Source of the DNA: Branchiostoma floridae
Taxonomy: Eukaryota; Chordata; Leptocardii; Amphioxiformes; Branchiostomatidae
Length of the DNA: 64,000 bases
Direction of reading: 5' to 3'
Assembly (NCBI RefSeq): GCF_000003815.2
Contig: NC_049988.1
Span: forward strand, 12,485,516 to 12,549,515
The notes under the pieces are model-generated. The model ran no database searches, had not been told where the DNA came from, and saw only the letters and a list, made by a program, of their open reading frames with translations. Position numbers and translations under genes: made by a program. Positions within the stretch are counted from its first letter, which is position 1. Each line of letters starts with the position of its first letter. Shown here piece by piece: positions 14,201 through 26,200 of this stretch.

Positions 14201-17200
14201 TCTCTGTTCTGCCCACTCTTGGCCCTAACTCCTCTTCTCTGCTTCTCACAAGGGAGTTTTCCAGCATAGAGAATGATACTTGTACTACATCTAGTACTCC
14301 CTTGAAGTAGTTATGGGATGTTTGCATATTAGTGTGAATGTATGAATGCAAGCTTGCATGCAATTATTTGTTATAGGAATGCTGATTTTCTCTCACCTCT
14401 AATAGCTTGTGTTGAAATTTTCCTCACAAACTAAGTTTTATGAATAACTGACATAGCTGGGTAATTTTAGTATAACAAGCTATGTATTCAAATTTGATTA
14501 ATTTTGGGAACAAAAAAGTAAGATATTGTCACTGGTGAGTTGACAATTCTCTAGTTAGTATATTGATTCTATGTGCAGTTAAGAGAGAGGTTTGGGTAGA
14601 GAATGGACGCTGCTGATTAGTTCCTCCGGCCAAGGTTTGTCTCCTGGCAGAATTTATGGATAAACCATTTATCAAGTTTGATTTTCTGTCCGTAAATGCC
14701 TCGAGGTTTGCCCAATGTTCTGAACTGTACATAAAACAACTGTTCTTTTTCCAATATGATTGAGATTCAAACACAAAGATTTTCATAAATGTAGATACAT
14801 ATAACTAAATTGAAATCATTAGCTGCTGTTCTTCCTGTCATCTTTTAATCTTAAAAAACATGTCCACTAAAGCCTGAATCTCTCAAAGTTATGCTCACTT
14901 AATATTTGGTTACCATGATGATGATAGTTTTGTTCTAAATTTAGATGATGGTGTTTCAAAGCCATAAAAAATGTATAAAACATCAATCAGAAAGTCAAAT
15001 TGGAAAGTTGTCAGCAACCAAGTTATCGCCTTTACTTTCACCAGCCTCCTTGCTTTCACTCAACAATTAATCCAAAACATTAGCCCTCCCAAACATAAAC
15101 ACTTTTATCACCTGCACCATTACACCCAGACTATAGATGCCCAAACTTCACACTGTTTGTTTAATGCTCAACGCAGGCCAGTCACAGACAAATCCCCAAC
15201 TCAGTGACAGAGATAGTTCAGTCCCCACAACTCTGTATCCATAGTGATGGCAACATTTGCATATTCATGAGCATTTTTAGGAGATCAAGGAGCAGACCGT
15301 TATTTTTCTACTCTCAATCTCCCTGTTTATTCAGGGAAGTCAGTTTGATCTATTTTTGAAGTGGGTAACGTGATATCTTGTTAGTTTGCTGTGCCCTGGA
15401 AAGTTACACAAGAGATGCTTTTAGAATAGAATCAGCTAACTGTAAATGCAGAAATGTTCGCTGTGGTTTTATGTTCGCAGTTTTCGCGAGACAGTCTTAC
15501 CGCAAACTTAAAACCACCATGAACATTTTTCCATTACAGTATGTACAGTACAGTGTATGGCACTACCGCGAACTTAATACCACCGCGAACACTCCACTTT
15601 CCCGCTTACATGAAATTAAATTTACAATATCTTAACTTGTGGAAACATCTTTAACTCTCTCCCTGCTGCCTTTTGTATTTGGTATAGGATGAGGCAGCAA
15701 GGAAAGGGTTAACAGGTGGTTTAAAGAACAAGGTTGTCTGTTCAAATTACTTTCTATAATTTGCAGTATAGTAATCTCAACTAGACTAGCTATGCTGGCT
15801 ACAGAGAGTTTGCCAGAGAAGTATGGTCACTGACAATAGAAATCCATTTGCCCATTACAGTGAGAAATGTATCCGTTACCACAGGCTAGCTCTCCAGGCT
15901 AATTCCTCACCCTATTTTTGACAAATTGTGCCCCCCATGATAACACCTTGGTAAGGCCTTGATTGGAGGCTGAGAATGTAGACAGTATCAAAGCTTGATA
16001 AATTTACAGTGGAAAAAATACAAGATTCTAGATTCTAGAGCCAGATTTTAGAATTTTGTCTATTTTCTGTGCTCTCCAGAGACATCATAATCTAATTAAA
16101 GATTCAATTTGATGATTGTAGACTCAGTAATCCATAAATCTGATGGATGAAGTCAGATTCAATTAAGCACAGGGAGATTACTAATAGTCTTTGTCGTATA
16201 TTTGTTTACAGATTAGATAACGACTTAAATGGGAATCTGGGAATCTTGGTAATCCAAGAGAAAACAATATCTTCCTTCAGTTTGCATAAGAAACATATTT
16301 CTCAGTTGAGCTGAAACAAGCTCATGATAGTCATTACAAATTTTGTCTTGATCTAAAGTCCACTATGTCTTCACTTTTGATGAACAGATGTTGCTGTATT
16401 TACCCCTCTTCAACATGTCTAAAGAAGCATTATGTAGCTTCGCAAATAGAAAAGACAACATTATACTCCTCAGTGGATGGTCATGGAGAAAATAAACTCA
16501 GTGGGAGGAACATTATGCAAATTTCTCGATGTGCCAAAGAGACATTTAGGTTATAAAATGAATCATTTCTCAAGTCGTGATTTGTGAGATTTAATGGGCA
16601 TACACAAGGGCCACTTGTTGGTGACACACTTGCTAGCTGACCCCTGACATCCATCCATCCTGGGAGCAAACACCATGCTTGTACAGGCCCCAGTGATGCA
16701 TATGCAGTTATGTAGACCTGTAACGGTTCTGCTGATGGAATGTTAAAGTTTGTAGAAGCCTCAGGGCTTTGCAGGAATTAGGTAGATCAGCGAGCGGCAG
16801 ACTCTAAACATGTTGACAACTTTCCGTCCGCAGGTACTTCTTTTTTACTTTTCCACCACTTGGTCTAAACTGTGTATCGACCAGCAGGGCTAACGGCAAT
16901 GTTGACAAAGTCTGTTTTTTGTTTAGTTAGCTTAGATGCTAAAGTTTTGCAATGTGCAGTTACTCTAAACAAGAATAGCCAGCTTCCCAAGATAACAAGC
17001 TAACCAAGGATTTACCCAAAAGGATGTATCAAGTCAGACTTAATGCAGTTTCTGAGTTCTTAGAGTGTCATATACTGTGTCATTTTCAAAATGTTTTTAA
17101 AATCAACTTTATCAGTATTGCACAGTACAAACTATCCTTCAGTTCATGTGTCAAATCAGTTTTAAATTTCTACTGACAATGATAGTAATTCTTAACAGGT

Positions 17201-20200
17201 GGGCAACTGTTGGAGGCAGCCACTTAATACAACTGAATTCCAGGCTATTTTCAAAAATTCCAATTCAATATTTAATCTTTTAATTCATCAAAAATCTGTG
17301 CAACTGACCCCAAAATTGTTTTTACAAGAAACTAGGGATAAAAAAGGATAGAAAAGCTAAATGATAACCTTTTAAATCTTGTTTGTAACAAACCTTTGGT
17401 CAAAATCACGCATGGTATAAAAATGAGTAATGTACCTTTCAGTACCTTAGATTTTATTGGGGGGGTGGAGTTACTACGTGAAGCAATTAACAAGGGTATT
17501 GTGTATTGTCCAGTTGGAGGATTGGGCCAAAGCGAAGCAGGAGTTAGCCATGCTGCGGGCACAGCAGGCGGAGGAGGCACGACTGGCCGAGGAGGCCAAA
17601 CAACGGGCGCTTGAGGAGGAGAAGAGATTCGAGGAGTTTGCCAAGAAAAAGGTACTGCAATGATGATGACCTCTCTTTGCTTCCACCACTTTAGTCAATT
17701 GTTCTGTTTAACATCATTCTAGACATTGACTAAGAAATAAAAATCAAGTTGAACATGGTTTTATTTCTTAGCCACAATTCCTACAGATTATTATCAAGAA
17801 TCAAGGCAAATGTTGCAAAGTCTGCTGTATTTTTAGGCTATCCAGTGATATTTATAGCAGAAAAACCCTCAGAACTTTTTTCACGTTGCTTTTATCGCCC
17901 TTCTGGATAAATCGTATTCATCAGGGCAAAAATTACCTAATGTCTTTTATCCTCTTAATTATTTTCTTTTTTCCTTGTGATCTCTGCATTTTGTATCAAA
18001 CTGTTTTTCTCAAAGTATCATGACCTCTGATGATACTAATATGTTACAGAGTCAGCTCCCTTGTTAGCAAATGCTTTTCCTAAGAGGGACTCTTTTATTT
18101 GTAATCATGGCATTGTCTGTGATGTTGGAAACAAGAGAAGGGCACAGCTTGGATGTTTCAGCCTCATTAAAAAATTGCAGTGATTGGATTATAGTACAGG
18201 TGGCACTGTTGCTGAACCGCGAAAATTAGATAAGCACGGATTCTTATGATAATCACTGTAGAACCTCATTTGGGCACAAATTTACTAGGCTTTCTGTTAG
18301 CATTGGGAGAAACAGGTAAAATGTTGGTCAGGATCAATTTTAGTGTCATTGTCAACTTGGACATGGCCTATGACTCTGGAAAGGTTGCATCTGACTACAA
18401 ATAACAATAGGAAATTACACTGTTATGTGTTTTGAAAAGAAATGCCTGGTGAAAGCAATAATGATTTAAAATTTGTAATCCTTGCTGATATGCACTGTCA
18501 CAAAACTGGACTATATACACATGCTATTGAATCGCTTTGAAAAATTCTTCCTAGATATGCTCTAAGGGTTGTGCCTGATTGTTTTCTGAAAGCATCAAAT
18601 TACAAAACACATTTTGACATTAGAAGAGCACTTTGGAGTGTTAAGGCTCTGTAGGAGGTTAACACTACCGTTGTGCCAGGCTGCCCCTAGTGTTCCCCTC
18701 ACCACAGGTCCATCTGTGCCCCTGTCCCCAGCCATTCACATGTAAAACAGGGCTTCAGTGGTAGAGTCATGGGACTAACACGCTGTAACCAACATTACAT
18801 GTACCTCTCTTCTCTACAGGCGAAAGAAGACGCTAAAAGGATGGAGCAAGAAGCTATGTCAAGGTGAGAGGAATTTGCCAAGTTTATCACACCCGTCCAT
18901 TTTTTTCCCTTGTAGGCATTTTGACATGTTATTAACTAACTGTTAGACACACTGATAACAGGTTTCTACCCTCAGTTTTATAATAACGGTTGTCCATTTC
19001 TGTGTCCTGTAAAACTAATGATTACTGTATTGTGTGCTGTGTTAATGCTTACCATGGATAAAGACAAAACAGGCCTACCAGGCTACTCTTACAGTCCAAG
19101 GATACTAAGGAGAGAAGGTACATGTACAAGTGCACAGCTGAGTAGCTGCCAAATGTTGTCGTAGGAGATGTCATGGAGCTTTTGTTGATCCGTTTTTGTT
19201 GTGTGTGTTTCTATATGTGCATGTACAGTGACTGTACAGTGGAAGTGATTTTTTATTAATTGAAATTTGCTTTTAACTTTCATTAGGCGATAGACAATAA
19301 GTCCAGAAATTGTTAAGCTTTTAATTTTAAAAAGTGTTTTAGAGGAAAAAACTAATATGTCTCAGATACAAATTTTAATAAAAGATTGTGAAATTGAGCC
19401 ACATGTCTTTACTTTAGTCTTGCCTGGTATTCTACCATAGATTATGCTTCAGTTTACATTAATACACTGTAACAAGCTTTGGCTTCTTTCTATTATGTAA
19501 ACTAACAGTGTAGGTAAGTATTGTCTCGTCCAACCAAGCCTGAGAGTTGTCGTACCTTTCCTCAGGTTACGAGCAGAGGCTGAGCAGGAGCGCCGGCGGC
19601 AGGAGGCTCAGCGGAAGTGGAACCGCACGCTCAGCACCAAGAAGGGCGAGGAGAAGAGGGAATCAGTCGACTCCATGCTCAGCGAATCAGACGGCACACA
19701 GGAACGCTCATCTGTAAGTGGGATGGTAGATTTCGTAAACCGTATTTTGTTTGCTGCCACACTGAAAAAAGCCAGCAGTACTAACAAAATTAATATGAAA
19801 TACTGGCAATTTTTCCTATCCTTACTTTAGTACGGTAACCCTTTTAGTCTCAAATTAGTAAGATGTCAATTAAGGAGTCTGACCTGCTTAGATGTGGAGA
19901 TTTTTTAATGATTGCTTGAGATAGGCTTTTGATAAATAGATCTGAAATTATTGGCAACTAATTCTATGGTAACCTTTCCTTACTTGTTATAATGTTAAAT
20001 CCTTCCACACCCCAGTCTTAAATCAGTATCCTAATGTAACATCCATGAATTGTAATATGTCAGTCATGAAGTCTTACATGTTTAGAAGTAGAGATTTTGC
20101 AACGATTGCACGAGACAGGCTTCTCATAAATAGTCTTGCTTTTGTTGCCAGCTTGACGAGAGTGGAGATGAGTTGGACATGGACTTGGACGACGAGTCTC

Positions 20201-23200
20201 CGTCATCACCCAAGAGACACAGTCTCCTTCCCGAGGTCACGCCTTACTTCCATGCCTATCTCATGATGAAAGGTCAGCACTATATTTACTTCATTTATCT
20301 GTATCTATATAGCCGGCATAACTGCCCTTCCGCGTAACACACCAGCTTTGCAGCTTTGAACACATCAATCCTATGTTGGTAACTCAAGGCATGACTTTTT
20401 CTCGTTCTTTGTTGAGCTGGTATTAGATACCTATCAGTTGTTGAGCTGGTATTAGATACCTATCAGTCGGTACGTCCACCACTGGCTTATTGTTGCATTT
20501 TTTCCCCGGACAGGCCATCTCTTTCTATGTCTGTACACTGTTCTATGGAACATGCAAACCATTCATGAAATGGACAAAACATCAAAGTATCCCTCTACAA
20601 CGTGTTCTTAGTGTATCTGTTTTGTTGATATTCAACTTCAAGACACTAGGAATACTTAGTATCCATCCTGCCTAAGAATTACTTAGTATCCATCCTGGAT
20701 AGCCTTTGCAGTAACTATTTGAACTTGTGGCTGTGTGCACAGTTTTACACATGTTGGACTGGTTTGTTGATTTTTGTTGGATGTACGTGGTTCCTGTCCC
20801 GTTACCAGGGGAACCACATGAAAAGCCATTGATATTCAACAGTTTCTCATGCTAATTTCTCAGACTATTTCACATGGACAACATTGCTGTGAAGTTTGCA
20901 CAGTTGGCCAGTCAGGCCTTTTTTTATCATCATGGTGAAACATTATGTAGCTTGGTCTTTGGTTTGTTTTTGTGATGGGTACTCGTAGGCTTAAATTGTT
21001 TGGCCTTTTTGATATTCAGCTAAATCAAACTGCAATGTTTTAGTCAATAAAAGGAACAACAACTTATTGAAAAGAAATAAATAAAGACAGGAAACTTTCC
21101 TGTATGTTTTTAAGAGTTTATTTGTCTATCCATCAGGTGGCGTGATGAACACCTGGAAGCGCAGGTGGTGTGTGCTGAAGGATGACACCCTGATGTGGTA
21201 CAGGGGCAAACAGGTGAGGCAACATGCACACCTTTGCATCATTTACATGTCTTTCAAACATAAAACCTCTATCAACTTGTTCAACAATCATTAATAACAT
21301 TGACTGTAGAATCATGAGGACAATCATATTAGAAGGCAGTATTTAGTTCAAATTTTCATTTCTGTTGGATGGGAATACTTGCACAAGCTATTTAGGGAAC
21401 GAAATACATTCAGTAGTCACATGTCAATGAAGGTTAGACATCTAGGTAATAAGATCCGCCAAAAAGGATTTTCGAAACAGTCAAAATCCAGATGCTTGAG
21501 TAACAGCTTTTTGGCGTTCGATAGTCACACTTTAATCATCAGAAGATGACACCATACTCTAAGACTATTCTTAACAATTCCTGAAAGAGAGAACCTACCT
21601 GACACCTTCTGATCTTGCCTCCAGGCATCTATAAAGTCGGGCTGGTTGGCAAAGAAAGGCGGCGGCACCGGCACCCTGAGCAGGCGGTCCTGGAAGACGC
21701 GCTGGTTTGTTCTGCGGGGGATGACCCTCTCGTACCACGAGAACGACGAGGAGGGCGCGAAGCAGCTGGGGTCCATCGACGTGAAGTCCTGTAAGGAGAT
21801 ACTAGACAATGGGCTGAAGGAGAACGCCCTGTCTATTGTGACGGAGGCACGGACGTATCACCTGGTGGCAGAAACACCTGAAGAGGCCAGGTGGGAAGAA
21901 AAACATATTATGCAACATACTTTTGACCAAACACATACTACTAACAAAGTTAATATCCATTTAGTATATGGGAATGTCATGTAACATACTACGTGATTAA
22001 CTGGAAAAGAAATTGAAGAATGTGAATTATACATAAAAATGCATAAGAATGTGCTACCCTAATACTGTTAGGCATTTACTAAATGTAGGTTATGTTTGCT
22101 TACTAGTAATAATAACTTTAAAAGCAAAAGTTGATTTGTAAATGATGCTAACCCGCCATTCTTTCCTACAGCCAATGGTACAACGTACTGACCAGTGTGT
22201 ACTCGGCCACTGATGAAGAACTTAGGGAGATGCAGGATGAACAGGCCAACCCTAAGAACGCAGCAGTAAGTGTCATCATATTCACTATACACTGCTCAAT
22301 TAGCCTAGTAAGGCTGCAGTACCACTTTCAAACACTAGGTGGCACTATGTGATGGTCAGCAAAAAAACTGTTGCTTTGTCCTTGGTGCTGAAAGTGTTAC
22401 CAATAACAACAATTTTCCTTTGAAGTGTTATATATAGCTGTTGAATGTCCTGGGTTATTTTTCACCTCTAACTCTGTCTTATCAGCCTTTTATCTACTAT
22501 TTAATGTATGTTTTTCTCATGTTCTGTTACTGTTTCAGGGTTCCCCAGATGTAGCACTTTTTAACCACACTGACCTATGTACAATGTCATGATATTCTAT
22601 TACTGTTTCATCAGGGGACCCTTGATGTTGCCCTGATCGACTCTGTCTACGCATCTGACAACGAGTCGAAGCCGCACCAGTTTGTGATCATCACGGCCAA
22701 CCGCGTGTTCACCTGCTGTAGCGACACCGCGGAGGAGATGCACCACTGGATCAGCTGTCTACAGAGGTCAAAGGGCGACGTGCACTCTGGGGGACAGGAT
22801 TTCATCACACGAGGTAATGACGACTTGGTCTTCTAGAATCTTAAACATACCAACCTTGTAAAAGAAGAAAACTATCATTATGTTAGTCTCTTACACATTA
22901 AAAAAATTACGGTTCTTAGTGGCAAATGTTGATGTGGACGTTGGTACAACAAATCTGTGTGTGTTTTTGGACACTATTGAAATAGTAGCCAAAGAGGCTC
23001 AGTGGGTGTCACTCCACAATCAGAAAAAGTTCTGTTAAGTGTATCGAACCTGGGACCTCTAGATTCCAAGCATAACACCAGTTACACCACACACGACAGC
23101 ACATTACTTTAAATTTGCAGAAGTAATTAGATACAAATGTACATGGAGAGGTCTTTAGAGCACTCACAGCTTTAATTATCTGCTATCCATGTAGAATTTT

Positions 23201-26200
23201 CTTCTACAATATTCTCCCATCCCCAACCCCAGGTTGGCTGAGTAAGGAGACTGGCAAGCCCACAGGCACAGTTAACAAGTCCACCACCCTAAAGAAACGA
23301 TGGTTTGTCCTGACTGCCCATTCCCTGGACTACTACAAGAGCTCGGACACCAACAGCCAGAAACTGGGAACCCTCATCCTGGACAGTCTGTGTCGAGTAG
23401 TACAGGCTGATGCTGAGATGTACGAACAAACAGGTGTGTAAACTTTGGAAACTTTCAGTATTGAGCCAGTTGTCTATCAGACATTTATATCTGGGTCAGA
23501 AACAGCCAGAAACTGGGAACACTCATCCTGGACAGTCTGTGTCGAGAAGTGCAGGCTGATGCTGAGATGTACGAACAAACAGGTGTGGAACTCTCAGTAT
23601 TGTAGTCTATCAGAATCTTTGATTCTCTCTGTATTATGCAATACACCTTTTGAAGACTCTATCATATATAACTGAGAAAAGAATATTTGAAACTAAAATT
23701 TCCCCGCCCTAAATAGCTTAAGCTAAAACCGTGTCTTTAAACTTAGCTTAGTCTGCCAGCAAAATTTGCCCTTTAAAATGCAGGAAATGCAGGCCAAGAT
23801 TTCAAATTTTTAATGCTTTTAGGTGCTCCATGGGCTGAAAATATTCTCAGCAAAAGTTCGTCCTATCCATAATAAATTTGCTGCCACAGCCTCTGATATA
23901 ATAAGCAAAAAGAAATTTTTATCTACACAAGTCATGTATATTGAATTATGGTGTATACATGTGTATTTGAGAACGTGTGTGTAACACTTGATATGTGTAC
24001 AATATCAAGTTTTTGAAAGTAGCCTGTTTGCTAAGAAAAGTTTTGCATGCCCCACACAGGTTACTACATGTTCACGATCCACGGTCGTCGTCGCTCCTTC
24101 CACCTGTTTACCAAGCTCCACACAGAGGTGCAGCAGTGGGTCCAGTCTCTTCAGGAGGTCATTGACAGCAAGGTTCCCATAGTAACGCCTACACAACAGC
24201 TCATCACAGACCTCAGGTATGGTTCCATGGTAACCTTGTCTAACCAGCCAATGACAGGCCTAGGATGTGAAATCCTAAAAGAAACAATAGTTAGGTGCCA
24301 TAGCAACATCCATCTCTCTATTCATGAATTTTTAGTTATTCAAAGGGATGTACCAATGAGTCATTAGTAATTCTGGGGTATGTACACTTGAGATATTTAG
24401 GTGTTCAAGTCAATCTTGAGAAGGCCTCTGTAACAAAGTTTTTTATACGGCAACATTATGGCACCTGATAGAATTATGAGAGTCGATGCTAGACTAGCTT
24501 TCATTTTATTAATAACATAGATGGATTTAGTTTTGCTCATGTCAAATAAACTGAAATAGATTCATTTAGTATTCAGAACATTTACCATAACATTTTGCCT
24601 GATAGTTATTAAGTCTATTTTTTGCTGTGCATTTCAACATGTGTTGTTGCTCACCAGGGATGCGAGTATGAACAGTGAGGCCGTGGACCAGATCTACCAG
24701 CGGAACCCCATCCTCAGGCACACACCCCACCCCCTCAAGACACCCCTCCTCCCTCTGCCATATGGAGATGTCAATGCCAACCGTAAGTAACAGATTTTCT
24801 ATCCTTACCGCAATGTATCTGATCCACTAGCAAGGGATCCATTGAAATGACTGAAGCATCTTTATCATTAAAAGTTCCTTTTATGAAATATCTTAGCTCT
24901 GTAGTATATTTTTGAGAATAAAGTGTGGTGTTCTTTCTAATGTTGTTAATTTGTTTTTGTCCTCAGTACAAAAGGAGAAAGGCTACACCAACCTGCAGGA
25001 AGAGGCAGTCAAGATCTTCAACTCCCTTCTTCAGATTGAGACTGCAGCAGACCAGATCTCCATTGTACAGGTTAGTTTTACACACGGGCATTGTTGCCTG
25101 GAATCATACCTTAAAGACTTTGTGTACCAGGTAGCAGTACTATATAGATTCTGTATTATATCTTTGCTTCATGAACGAACTTCAAAGCAGTATTACTATA
25201 ATTAGAGATGCAGGATTTTTTTTTTCTAAACTGTTTCTTTGAGCCAAATAAATTTGCCAAAGAAAGCAAACCAATGGACTGTGGCGTTAAGTTTGCTGAA
25301 ATCTACAAGGGTATGGCCAACTCTTATATTGCATAAACTTTCTGTAGCCACCTGTGTTCTGCAAGAAATAGTTGCCAACTATTTGTTTTTTTTTCACCCA
25401 TCACCCAGAACATATTTGAGACATGCAGAGTTTCCTTAACCATTTCTTTATGCTAAATAGATTTGACAAGAAAGCAAACCAATATATTGTGGCTTACGTT
25501 TGTTGAAACAGATCAGAGCTATTACATGTCTGTGTTGTTGCCAACCAATTACTTCCCCCCCCCCCAGAACATCTTGGAGAAATGCAATGGCCTGAAGTAC
25601 TTGTGACTTTAAATTTGCTGTAATCAGCCAGCACATGGTCTACTCTTAACCCCATTCCATTCATTTAGATGTCTGTGTTCTTGAAATAAATAGTGGCCAA
25701 ACAATCGCTTTTCTTCCCTTCAGAACAGAGAGTTTTCTAAACTGTCTCTGTATGCCAAATAAACCTGCAAAGGAAGCAAACCAATGTACATTGTATTGTG
25801 GCTTTAAGTTTGCTGAAAAGGATCAGGGCAATTAGATGTCTGTGTTGTAGAAAGAAATAGTTTCCAACCAATCACTTTTCTTCATCTTAGAACATCTTGG
25901 AGACGTGCCACGACCTGAAGTACCTGAAGGACGAGGTGTACTGTCAGCTGATAAAGCAGACTATGGGCGTGGCCGACGTGGACTCCATCGGCAACCTGCG
26001 GGTGTGGCAGATCATGGCCTGCATGTGCTGCGCCTTCCAGCCAACCAGGAACGTCATCAGATACCTCAAGTTCCACCTCAAAAGGTCAGGGCTGGGTTAC
26101 TGTCTCTTATGCTCCTGGCACACAGCAGTATTGATAAGATGTACCTGATAAGTCTGAAAAGACTTAGCGTAGAGAGCTGCAGTTTTGTTTGATGGTCAAC

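Larger units (their letters stand above)
6425..17651 (+). other. MYO10: MYO10 IQ motifs and charged single-helix/coiled-coil exons
   Basis: The exons at 6,425 and 7,062 carry about three IQ-type calmodulin-binding segments (IIQAGFKGHQARKQF, IVVIQKNY, ATVTLQKFERSRRARHL). From the second half of the 7,062 exon to 17,651 the protein is almost only E, K, R and Q (for example EEEERRL, KRQEEKRLEEERKK). This is the stable single alpha-helix plus short coiled coil that lengthens the myosin X lever arm. The exon at 14,020 is acidic and Leu-rich (EFEVLDELDNLIEECMMLEL) and probably lies at the dimerisation segment. Confidence 0.9.
21137..24216 (+). other. MYO10: MYO10 PH-domain block (PH1N-PH2-PH1C-PH3)
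   Basis: The exon at 21,137 holds the N half of PH1 (NTWKRRWCVLKDDTLMWY). Exons 21,625 and 22,172 hold PH2 (SGWLAKKGGG, SWKTRWFVLRG, then TYHLVAETPEEASQWYNVL). The exon at 22,615 returns to the C half of PH1 (FVIITANRVFTCCSDT, MHHWISCLQ). Exons 23,233 and 24,060 hold PH3 (GWLSKETG, KKRWFVLTAHSLDYY, HLFTKLHTEVQQWVQSL). A PH domain split by insertion of another is the hallmark of myosin X; PH2 binds PI(3,4,5)P3 in vertebrates. The basic residues of the beta1-beta2 loop are present. Confidence 0.93.
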
